Assembly: GCA_023397675.1 (NCBI GenBank)
Contig: JAEWTV010000017.1
Coordinates: 62,001-126,000 of the forward strand
DNA length: 64,000 bases
Source: Bacillota bacterium
GTDB taxonomy: Bacteria; Bacillota; Clostridia; Acetivibrionales; JANLFN01
Direction of reading: 5' to 3'
In this document: one piece after another, positions 9,800-16,550 of the stretch
How positions within the stretch are numbered: the stretch's first letter is position 1
Layout: each line of letters opens with the position of its first letter
Translations under genes and position numbers: made by a program
The notes under the pieces: generated by a model
Seen by the model: only the letters and a program-made list of their open reading frames with translations
The model's database searches: none
Told to the model about the DNA's origin: nothing

Positions 9800-10234
9800 T
9801 TACTTGTTTTCAGGGTTTCTGCACATTGGACAGTATCCATAAATCTCAAGCTTATGACTCTTAACTTCAAAGCCGGTCTTCCTGCAAAGCTGCTTTTCAA
9901 ATTCCTCAAAGGGGCAGTCATCAACAGGAATCATCCTGCTGCAGCCCATACAAACCATATGATGCTTGTGTTGCGAATCGTTGAGTTCATAACTCGCTTT
10001 TCCGTCATTCATAATGTTCGATTTTGTAATAACTCCCTTGGAGGTAAGCACTTCAAGGGTACGGTAAATTGTTGAAAGCCATACTTGCGCATTTTCTTCC
10101 TTGAGCTTTAGATATATATATTCAGCAGTAACCGGACTGTCTGCTTTTTTCAGTATGTCCAGTACCATGCCTCTCTTTTTGGTATTTTTTATGCCCTTTT
10201 CATTAAGAAATTCCTTATCGCTGGATATCTCCAA
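9800..10234 (-). CDS. Fur-family metal-responsive repressor
   Basis: A 144-residue winged-helix repressor. The recognition helix is in VWLSTIYRTLEVL (residues 51-63). Structural zinc is held by Cys95/Cys98 (CMGC) and Cys135/Cys138 (CPMC), and HKHH at 89-92 supplies metal-sensing ligands. This cysteine pattern fits Zur, Fur or PerR subgroups; the subtype cannot be fixed from sequence. It follows a heavy-metal permease gene by 31 bases and shares its transcript, so it probably senses the metal the permease handles and regulates both genes through the palindromes upstream. Confidence 0.9.
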   Translation of the reverse strand: MEISSDKEFLNEKGIKNTKKRGMVLDILKKADSPVTAEYIYLKLKEENAQVWLSTIYRTLEVLTSKGVITKSNIMNDGKASYELNDSQHKHHMVCMGCSRMIPVDDCPFEEFEKQLCRKTGFEVKSHKLEIYGYCPMCRNPENK

Positions 10235-10265
10235 AACAAATCACCACCCTAAAGAAAACTATTTT

Positions 10266-11207
10266 TTAACCGTAAACCAACTGAATGAGTATTCCTGCCA
10301 GGACACTTACAGCATAGAGCAAACCCATTATCTTAAAGGTGTGCTTCCTGTTCTTATTCTCCTTGAAAAGTACAATAAGTCCAAGACCTGCACCCGCACT
10401 AAGTCCGGCAATAACTGAGCCGAAGCTTATTCCGCCTTTTAGGAAAATTTCAGTTACGGCAACTGATGCTGAACAGTTGGGAATCAGCCCTACCAATCCT
10501 GCCAGAACAGGTTGGAATATGCTGTTGGACAGGAAAGCATTTTTTAGGTTATCCTCACCTATTTCAAATATAATAAAGTTGATTATAAATGAAACCAGAA
10601 AAATATAGAAAAACACCTTCAAGGTATGAATAATCGGATGTAGTACTATTTCTTTAAAATCAAGCTTATCGTTTGTACAACTGTGCCCGCAGCAGCCCTT
10701 TTCATCCAGATCATCTGAAAACTCAGCATGAGCAGCTTCTTCTTCATGCACATGGCCTTCTTCTTCAGAATGTATTTCATGGTAAGATTCAGTTCCAGGC
10801 TGACTATTCACTTGTCGTTTTCTAATAACAAAATCTATGGTGTAACCTGCTAAAAGAGCAATTACAACCTTTGTTAATATTAATGGCAGTAATACACTTG
10901 CTTTATCAGGCTGCGACAGAATTATCGGTATTGCTTCATCAGAAGTGGACAAATATACTGCAAGCAAGGTTCCCAGAGTAACAACTCTTTTTGTATATAA
11001 AGCTGTAGTAACAACCGAAAAGCCACACTGAGGAACACACCCAAAAGCTGCTCCAAGTGCCGGCCCAGCTTTACCTGCAGCCTTAACCTTGTCTCTTATT
11101 TTATGTCCATATTTAAACTCAACAAATTCTATACCTATATATATTACAAGCAGTAAAGGAATCATTAAAGCGCTGTCTTTCAGCGCATCAAGTAATATCT
11201 CCCACAT
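10266..11207 (-). CDS. ArsP_2-like putative ten-TM heavy-metal exporter
   Basis: A 313-residue membrane permease. Two half-repeats each carry a cysteine motif in a helix (FGCVPQCGFS near residue 55 and GLIPNCSAS near 255). Between them is a cytoplasmic or external loop rich in His, Glu and Cys (HEIHSEEEGHVHEEE, then GCCGHSC), the kind of metal-binding loop found in Zn or Cu transporters. This matches the putative 10-TM heavy-metal exporter family (also annotated as Mn or Cu/Zn transporter). The ATG at 11207, six bases after GGGAG, is chosen over a TTG at 11219. First gene of an operon with the Fur-type regulator. Confidence 0.8.
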   Translation of the reverse strand: MWEILLDALKDSALMIPLLLVIYIGIEFVEFKYGHKIRDKVKAAGKAGPALGAAFGCVPQCGFSVVTTALYTKRVVTLGTLLAVYLSTSDEAIPIILSQPDKASVLLPLILTKVVIALLAGYTIDFVIRKRQVNSQPGTESYHEIHSEEEGHVHEEEAAHAEFSDDLDEKGCCGHSCTNDKLDFKEIVLHPIIHTLKVFFYIFLVSFIINFIIFEIGEDNLKNAFLSNSIFQPVLAGLVGLIPNCSASVAVTEIFLKGGISFGSVIAGLSAGAGLGLIVLFKENKNRKHTFKIMGLLYAVSVLAGILIQLVYG

Positions 11208-11227
11208 ATTTACTCCCAAAATCTATT

Positions 11228-11248
11228 TGCAAATGGTTCGCATTTGCA
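11228..11248 (-). promoter_or_regulatory. inverted repeat ahead of the metal permease (operator candidate)
   Basis: TGCAAATG, five bases, CATTTGCA: a perfect 8-base inverted repeat about 20 bases upstream of the permease start. Likely operator of the Fur-family protein encoded in the same operon. Confidence 0.55.
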
Positions 11249-11249
11249 T

Positions 11250-11280
11250 AAATGTAATTATAGCCTATATAATTACATTT
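11250..11280 (-). promoter_or_regulatory. second, longer inverted repeat (operator candidate)
   Basis: AAATGTAATTATA, five bases, TATAATTACATTT: a perfect 13-base inverted repeat directly beside the first palindrome. The TAATTATA core recalls Fur/PerR-type boxes. A hairpin or terminator is less likely because no T-run follows. Confidence 0.55.
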
Positions 11281-11320
11281 TAAAAGGGGGTAAATTAAAT
11301 AATTTGAGAAATGGAATGAT

Positions 11321-11491
11321 TTATTTTTTTATTTTTTTAGAATAAGAAATTGCAAAGAGAAAGAGTGAAAGACATAAAGCAAAATTAGTAGCTGCCAGAT
11401 AGTACTTTTTATTTGAAATATAAAAAATAGCTGCAATTGCAAAACATAAGCCTGCAAATATATATAATTTAAAAATTGTTCTTGGTTTCAT
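11321..11491 (-). CDS. small two-helix membrane protein (56 aa)
   Basis: A short frame not recognised as a known family. It begins ATG at 11491 with AAGGAG seven bases upstream and encodes 56 residues: a basic start (MKPRTIFK), two hydrophobic helices (about residues 9-25 and 31-49) separated by SNKKYY, and a lysine-rich tail KKIKK. This layout is that of a small inner-membrane protein. It stands alone between the permease promoter region and the next gene's terminator, in an otherwise empty 370-base gap. Confidence 0.65.
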   Translation of the reverse strand: MKPRTIFKLYIFAGLCFAIAAIFYISNKKYYLAATNFALCLSLFLFAISYSKKIKK

Positions 11492-11615
11492 ATAAACTCC
11501 TTCTTATATATCTATGAATAAATTATACATTTAAGTGGGATATAAAACAATCTTGACCGGCTATGTAATCACAAGAACAAATGTGGCTTCAAAAACATTA
11601 TACTTTCCTAGACAA

Positions 11616-11650
11616 TAAAAAAAGCTGAATGCTTTTTACATTCAGCCTTT
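11616..11650 (-). terminator. terminator after the AI-2E family gene
   Basis: On the - strand GGCTGAATG pairs with CATTCAGC around TAAAAAG and a seven-T tail follows. Confidence 0.9.
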
Positions 11651-11658
11651 TAATCCTA

Positions 11659-12750
11659 TTATTCGGCGCTTTGTTGCTCTGTATCCGCCAGTTGCTTAGG
11701 AACTTGTTTAAGAAGTTCTGTATTCCCAGCTTCATCTTTGGGCTCATCTTTGGAACAAATCAGATCCATAACGAAAACAAATATCGGGATACCTATTATA
11801 AGTCCCCATACACCAAAGATATGTTCGGATACTAAAAGTATCAGGAAGGTATAAAATACAGGCAAATGGGTCTTTACAGACATTATCTTCGGATTAAGTA
11901 CATAGCTTTCCAATGCATGAAGTACAGCTACCATAATAAGTATATATATTACCTGTTGTAAGCCGCCAATACTGAAAGCCATTATGGATAGCGGTATAAG
12001 CGACACTATAACACCAAGGAACGGAATAAGGCCTAGTGCAAATATCATTGCCCATAGGAAGGGAAGGTGATCGAATCCCATTAACCAAAGAGCGGCCACT
12101 GACAAAAGACTGTTTATCAAGGCTATTATTATCTGAGCCTGAATCACTTTTCCAAATGTAAAGAGAAATTTATTGCCAAAGTACCCCAATTCACTATATA
12201 TAAATGAAATTCTGCTATTTTTAAATCTCTCTGTAAAGGTAACAATCCTGTTTTTCTCTAGGAGGAAGAACAAGCTGAGTATAAGTGCAAATATAAGGTC
12301 GAATGTAAGCTTTGTTACACTTGAAACAGACTTAATAACAATATCAATCCCACTGTTAACATAGTCTGAAATATTCAAATCCTTTACTACTGAAGCAACA
12401 TATTCAGCAGTAGGGTTTCCTGCAGGATGGTTAATATAATCTTTTGCAGACTCAAATATTGATTTGCATTCATTGATAAGTACAGGTATGTACTGGTATA
12501 TTACAAAAACAATAAATGCTATCATGGTAATAAATAAAATAACAATCATTACCCGCTGACCTATTCTTATTATCTTCTTGAGCTTCCTTGCTATGTAAGA
12601 CTGAGCGCTATATAACACATATGTAAAAATAAAAGTCAGAATAAAAATGTTGGCCATCCCTCTGAGCAAGTAAAATACAAGTCCTAATCCCAGAAGTACC
12701 ATCACTCTTCTGACTATATCCTTCTTAAAAAATTTTTTGAGAAAATCCAT
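11659..12750 (-). CDS. AI-2E family transporter (PerM/YdbI-like)
   Basis: A 363-residue polytopic membrane protein with about seven to eight helices, of the AI-2E/UPF0118 family. GLIPFLGVIVSLIPLSI and HALESYVLNPKIM in the C-terminal half are the family hallmarks. Members are reported as exporters of autoinducer-2, or as Na+/H+ exchangers in other bacteria, so the name is only a family label. AAGGAGG lies 12 bases before the ATG at 12750; an in-frame start at 12855 has no ribosome site. It follows psd but with its own gap of 125 bases. Confidence 0.85.
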   Translation of the reverse strand: MDFLKKFFKKDIVRRVMVLLGLGLVFYLLRGMANIFILTFIFTYVLYSAQSYIARKLKKIIRIGQRVMIVILFITMIAFIVFVIYQYIPVLINECKSIFESAKDYINHPAGNPTAEYVASVVKDLNISDYVNSGIDIVIKSVSSVTKLTFDLIFALILSLFFLLEKNRIVTFTERFKNSRISFIYSELGYFGNKFLFTFGKVIQAQIIIALINSLLSVAALWLMGFDHLPFLWAMIFALGLIPFLGVIVSLIPLSIMAFSIGGLQQVIYILIMVAVLHALESYVLNPKIMSVKTHLPVFYTFLILLVSEHIFGVWGLIIGIPIFVFVMDLICSKDEPKDEAGNTELLKQVPKQLADTEQQSAE

Positions 12751-12875
12751 TAAACGGGTTAACCTCCTTGAATTATTAAGCAAACTACCATTAGTTATAA
12801 GTATAGACAATATAAATATATAGTTATTTCTTTTAAAATACAATAGCATTAACAAATGATTAACAATAAATCTAA

Positions 12876-13772
12876 TTATATATGCATTTGTTTTTTGCCA
12901 ATTATATCTCCTGCATAAGTTCTAACTTCGTACCCTTGTTCAGTTTGTTCCAGTATGTCCGAATCTATTACTGCCTTGCCCTTTTCTATGAACAAAATAG
13001 TGGTTGAGCCGCCGAATTTGAAATAACCTTTTTCTTCTCCCCGTGAAACAATCATACCCGGAGTATATGTCTGAGCAATAGACCCTACTGAAGTTGCTCC
13101 TACTTCAATATACATTATATCTCCGAAATTGTCTGATTTTTGAATACTAAATTCACGTTTATTAAGGCAAAAAATTTCGGGTATTGTTTTTAAAGCAACA
13201 GGATTAACAGAATAATACTTACCTTTAATAAGTTTGGATTTACTGCATACACCGCTGTCAATGAAATGAAACCTGTGATAATCAACGGGTGCAAGTCTTA
13301 AAATCACACAAACCCCACCCTTGTATTTTTCAGCAAGAGACATATCTCCAATAAGTTCTCCAAGTTCATAGGTAATACCTTTTACCTGAACCAGTTTGTT
13401 GATATCAATGTCCATCCAGGCACGAAGTCTGCCGTCTCCAGGTGAAAGCAGCAGTGAAGTATCAGTACTGAAAGGGCGGGCATCTGGCTTAAGCTTTCTG
13501 GTAAAAAAATCGTTAAAATTCCTAAAACTACTAATATCTCTTTCGCAGGACGACATATCAATATTAAAATTTTTAATAAAACCTTCAATTTTTCCTGCAC
13601 TCAGTCTGGAATTACAAAGGAATCCGGTAAGAGAGGAATAAAACTTTCTTTTTACCAAAAGTTCAAGGCCCAGCTTTCCTGCTCCTCCACCATAAAGAGC
13701 CTGAAGTGCTCCCATTCCGGCCACTTTTTCCTCTTCGTATTTCTTTGTTTTTCTGTTATAAACCTTAATCAT
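12876..13772 (-). CDS. psd: phosphatidylserine decarboxylase proenzyme
   Basis: A 298-residue enzyme that converts phosphatidylserine to phosphatidylethanolamine at the membrane. The proenzyme cleaves itself at the Gly-Ser bond of FGGST; here the bond is Gly255-Ser256, and Ser256 becomes the pyruvoyl group. Many relatives have LGST, so GGST is a mild variant seen in clostridial forms. Conserved PVDYHRFH is the catalytic His region. AGGAG lies seven bases before the ATG. No pssA is next to it in this window. Confidence 0.93.
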   Translation of the reverse strand: MIKVYNRKTKKYEEEKVAGMGALQALYGGGAGKLGLELLVKRKFYSSLTGFLCNSRLSAGKIEGFIKNFNIDMSSCERDISSFRNFNDFFTRKLKPDARPFSTDTSLLLSPGDGRLRAWMDIDINKLVQVKGITYELGELIGDMSLAEKYKGGVCVILRLAPVDYHRFHFIDSGVCSKSKLIKGKYYSVNPVALKTIPEIFCLNKREFSIQKSDNFGDIMYIEVGATSVGSIAQTYTPGMIVSRGEEKGYFKFGGSTTILFIEKGKAVIDSDILEQTEQGYEVRTYAGDIIGKKQMHI

Positions 13773-13957
13773 TTGTAAACTCCTAAATAATTTTATATTA
13801 ATGTTAACTAGACTTCAATTCTTGTCCGCCTTCGTATTTCTCCGAGCATTTTTTAACTTTAATAATTATCAATTTTATCAATATTCTATTTAACAATCAA
13901 CTTTATTGCAAACCCTATATTTGAAAAAAATAAAAAGCTCAATATAATTGTTGTTAA

Positions 13958-13986
13958 TTGAACACTTGTTTAACTTATAGTATAAT
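13958..13986 (+). promoter_or_regulatory. putative promoter of the zinc-ribbon gene
   Basis: TTGAAC (13958-13963), exactly 17 bases, TATAAT (13981-13986), giving a leader of about 90 bases. The rest of the 13773-14084 gap shows no other clear feature. Confidence 0.7.
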
Positions 13987-14084
13987 TGTTCCAATTATCA
14001 TTGTCTGGAGTATTATGACATAAATAACCGCAATTAAGACAGATATAAAGAAAATTTAAAACGAAAACCACAGGAGGAATAATC

Positions 14085-14309
14085 ATGAATTGTCCAATAT
14101 GCGGTAACGAAATGAAATTGGGAAATATAGGCGCAAGAGCAGGTGGTGGATTGTTCTGGTTGCCTGATGAAGAAAAAGTAAAGATTACTGTTAGCAATAA
14201 AATAATTGAAAAACATAATGGGATTGTATTAGTTGATTGTAATGAATTTAGGATACATCGCGAAGCATACGTTTGCGAAGAGTGTCGAAAGATAATAATG
14301 GATTATTGA
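14085..14309 (+). CDS. small zinc-ribbon protein (DUF6487-like)
   Basis: A 74-residue cytoplasmic protein. An N-terminal MNCPICGNEM and C-terminal CEECRK supply two CxxC knuckles that should hold one zinc. The middle WLPDEEK and a short beta-rich core resemble the small PF20097/DUF6487 proteins of clostridia and bacilli, whose role is unknown. AGGAGG sits eight bases ahead of the ATG, and a good promoter and terminator frame it as a single-gene unit. Confidence 0.8.
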   Translation: MNCPICGNEMKLGNIGARAGGGLFWLPDEEKVKITVSNKIIEKHNGIVLVDCNEFRIHREAYVCEECRKIIMDY

Positions 14310-14331
14310 TAATAGTATTACAAATTTCAAC

Positions 14332-14365
14332 AAAAAAGAAAGTGCTTATACAAGCACCTTCTTTT
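14332..14365 (+). terminator. terminator after the zinc-ribbon gene
   Basis: GAAAGTGCTT pairs with AAGCACCTTC around ATAC, followed by TTTT. Confidence 0.8.
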
Positions 14366-14391
14366 GATAAGTATGAGGCCTAAGAATATGT

Positions 14392-14538
14392 TTACTTACA
14401 GTCATAACCGCCTGCAAAACCTCCGAATATTCCCGGACAGAATATGAGTATAATTGCTATAATAATCAATATCCATATCCACCAGTTATTAAATAACCCA
14501 AAACTTGCTGCTGCAACTACTGGTCTGTCTTCACCCAT
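14392..14538 (-). CDS. tiny Trp/Gly membrane protein (48 aa), YjcZ-like
   Basis: Begins ATG at 14538 behind GGGAGG and encodes 48 residues. MGEDRPVVAAA is followed by one hydrophobic helix (residues 18-34, NNWWIWILIIIAIILIF) and a glycine-rich tail CPGIFGGFAGG. The single helix with FGG/GG repeats resembles the YjcZ-type small sporulation proteins, but the match is by character only. A second protein of similar design is encoded 38 bases upstream on the same strand, so they are probably made together. Confidence 0.7.
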   Translation of the reverse strand: MGEDRPVVAAASFGLFNNWWIWILIIIAIILIFCPGIFGGFAGGYDCK

Positions 14539-14576
14539 TTAAGATACCTCCCATCCATACACTTAAAGTTTAACTA

Positions 14577-14705
14577 TTATTCCTTCGGATCAACGCAACC
14601 TCCAAGTCCAAATCCATTCCAACACCAGAACAGAAGTAGGAACAAGATTATAAACCAGAGAATTGTATCATTCCCAAAGAATCCTCCTAAAAAAGGTCTA
14701 TCCAT
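14577..14705 (-). CDS. tiny Phe/Trp-rich membrane protein (42 aa)
   Basis: Begins ATG at 14705 behind AAGGGAG and encodes 42 residues: MDRPFLGGFFG, one hydrophobic helix (about residues 14-30, rich in Leu, Ile, Trp and Phe) and NGFGLGGCVDPKE. It shares with its downstream neighbour the DRP motif near the start, a tryptophan-bearing helix and a Gly-Cys tail, which suggests an old duplication. Likely a spore- or envelope-associated small protein; no function is established. Confidence 0.7.
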   Translation of the reverse strand: MDRPFLGGFFGNDTILWFIILFLLLFWCWNGFGLGGCVDPKE

Positions 14706-14789
14706 AGATCATCTCCCTTTCAAGAGTTAATTTTTACATTACATAGTATTCAACCTTAAGTTATGGTGTTACAAATATAAGATTTTTAC

Positions 14790-14820
14790 AAAAAAAAGCC
14801 GCTTGTATAAGCGGCTTTCC
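14790..14820 (-). terminator. terminator after the O-acetylhomoserine sulfhydrylase gene
   Basis: On the - strand GAAAGCCGCTT and AAGCGGCTTT pair around a short loop, with an eight-T tail. Confidence 0.9.
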
Positions 14821-14829
14821 TGCTAATCT

Positions 14830-16101
14830 CTAATCTTCAAGTGCCTGTGCTATATCTTCAATAATATCTTCAGCATTTTCAATTCCTACCGAGAACCTGA
14901 TTAAATCAGGTTCAATTCCTGCTTTAGCCAGCTGTTCATCTGTAAGCTGTCTGTGCGTAGAACTTGCGGGATGAAGAACTGCAGTCCTTGCATCAGCTAC
15001 ATGCACAACTATTGCAGCAAGTTTTAACTTATCCATAAATTTAACTGCAGCTTCCCTTCCACCTTTAATTCTGAATGAAATAACACCGCTGCAGCCTTTA
15101 GGCAGATATTTTTTATATAGGTCGTAGTATTTATCCGATTCCAAACCGGGATAGCTTACCGATAAAATCTTACTGTTAACTTTAAGATACTTTGCAACTT
15201 TCATAGCATTCTCACAGTGTCTTTCCATTCTCAAGTGCAGTGTTTCAAGACCAATATTAGTCAGGAAAGCATTCATAGGAGTCATAAGGTTACCGATATC
15301 ACGGACATACTGATATCTCAGCTTGGTAATATACGCAGCGTTACCAAATGCCTTAACATATACCACTCCATGATATGATTCATCAGGCTCAGTCAGACAT
15401 GGAAACTTTCCATTTGTCCAATCGAAGTTGCCCGAATCGATAATTGCACCGCCTACACTGGTTGCATGTCCATCCATATATTTTGTTGTAGAATGTATAA
15501 CTATATCTGCGCCATACTCTATAGGCCTGCAAAGTATAGGTGTTGCAAAGGTATTATCAATAATAAACGGCACCCCATTTTTATGGGCGATACGAGAAAA
15601 CTTTTCTATATCCAGAATACTGATTTTAGGGTTAGCAATGGTTTCGCCAAAAAGAGCCTTTGTATTAGGTTTAAAAGCTTTTTGAATTTCTTCCTCCGAG
15701 TTGTCCGGATCAACAAAGGTAACTTCAACACCCATTTTCTTTATAGTCACTGCAAGTAGATTGAAGGTTCCTCCATATATTGTTGAGGATGAAACGACGT
15801 GGTCTCCTGCCTGGCATATATTCATAATTGCATTAAGGGTTGCAGACTGTCCTGATGATGTACATACTGCACCGACGCCCCCCTCAAGTGCTGCTATCTT
15901 GTTCTCAACACATTCAACTGTGGGGTTGCTGATTCTTGAATACATGTGCCCGGATGCATCCATATCAAAAAGCTTGGCCACATGTTCGGTAGAATCATAC
16001 TTATATGTGGTACTCTGCCAGATAGGCAGTACGCGCGGTTCACCATTTCCCGGTTTATAACCTTCCTGCAGGCATTTTGTTTCAATTCTCCATTGTTTCA
16101 T
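14830..16101 (-). CDS. O-acetylhomoserine sulfhydrylase (MetY-type)
   Basis: A 423-residue PLP enzyme of the Cys/Met-metabolism family. It is expected to make homocysteine from O-acetylhomoserine and sulfide. The PLP lysine lies in HSTTKYMDGHAT (about residue 210); SSGQSA and NPTVE are phosphate and substrate motifs. The length (near 425) and the long insert before the C-terminal domain separate it from the shorter cystathionine synthases. It follows an ArsR-type regulator by 31 bases, and no S-box riboswitch is seen upstream, so sulfur control may pass through the regulator. Confidence 0.85.
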   Translation of the reverse strand: MKQWRIETKCLQEGYKPGNGEPRVLPIWQSTTYKYDSTEHVAKLFDMDASGHMYSRISNPTVECVENKIAALEGGVGAVCTSSGQSATLNAIMNICQAGDHVVSSSTIYGGTFNLLAVTIKKMGVEVTFVDPDNSEEEIQKAFKPNTKALFGETIANPKISILDIEKFSRIAHKNGVPFIIDNTFATPILCRPIEYGADIVIHSTTKYMDGHATSVGGAIIDSGNFDWTNGKFPCLTEPDESYHGVVYVKAFGNAAYITKLRYQYVRDIGNLMTPMNAFLTNIGLETLHLRMERHCENAMKVAKYLKVNSKILSVSYPGLESDKYYDLYKKYLPKGCSGVISFRIKGGREAAVKFMDKLKLAAIVVHVADARTAVLHPASSTHRQLTDEQLAKAGIEPDLIRFSVGIENAEDIIEDIAQALED

Positions 16102-16132
16102 CGGTAGTCCTCCCTTAATAAAATACTTAAGC

Positions 16133-16408
16133 TCATTCTTTAAACAGTGTCTTTACAATATTGACAACATCCTCATTTGAAATGCTGTAACAGATTTCAA
16201 GTCCTTTTCTTTCACCGCATATGATACCTGCCGATTTAAGCTTGGCAAGATGCTGGGAAACTGTTGATTGTGGCAAATCCATACATTCCTGAATTTTGGT
16301 AACGTTACACTTGTTTTCAATAAGCCCTTTAACAATACATAATCTGTGTGGGTGCGCCAGTGCCTTTAGTATTTCTGCTTTTCCTTCATACTTTTTCAAA
16401 TCTTCCAA
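16133..16408 (-). CDS. ArsR-family winged-helix repressor
   Basis: A 91-residue regulator with the ArsR fold; the recognition helix is in PQSTVSQHLAKLKSAG (residues 46-61). Five cysteines (24, 34, 42, 64, 73) are unusually many for its size; pairs of Cys serve as persulfide or metal sensors in some relatives (SqrR/BigR). The start is a TTG with AAGGAGG seven bases upstream. It lies between a sulfur-transfer fusion enzyme and a sulfide-using enzyme, so sulfide or persulfide sensing is plausible but is inference. Confidence 0.85.
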   Translation of the reverse strand: MEDLKKYEGKAEILKALAHPHRLCIVKGLIENKCNVTKIQECMDLPQSTVSQHLAKLKSAGIICGERKGLEICYSISNEDVVNIVKTLFKE

Positions 16409-16453
16409 AGCCGCACCTCCTTAGAAATAACTCATATTATTCGGATAAACTAA

Positions 16454-16474
16454 GCGACCTTTTAAAAAGGCCGC
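16454..16474 (-). promoter_or_regulatory. imperfect palindrome in the arsR leader
   Basis: GCGaCCTTTTtAAAAGGcCGC (lower case marks unpaired or central bases) lies between the promoter and the start codon of the ArsR gene. Possible operator for autoregulation. Confidence 0.4.
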
Positions 16475-16484
16475 ACATAATGAT

Positions 16485-16513
16485 AAAATACATTTTTAAA
16501 TACGATATGTCAA
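16485..16513 (-). promoter_or_regulatory. promoter of the arsR-metY unit
   Basis: TTGACA (16513-16508), 17-base spacer, TATTTT (16490-16485). The spacer starts with ATATCGTA, a string also found at the promoter of the upstream fusion gene. Confidence 0.6.
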
Positions 16514-16550
16514 TCCATTTTATAAACTTTATTCAATAATAAGCTGTTTT

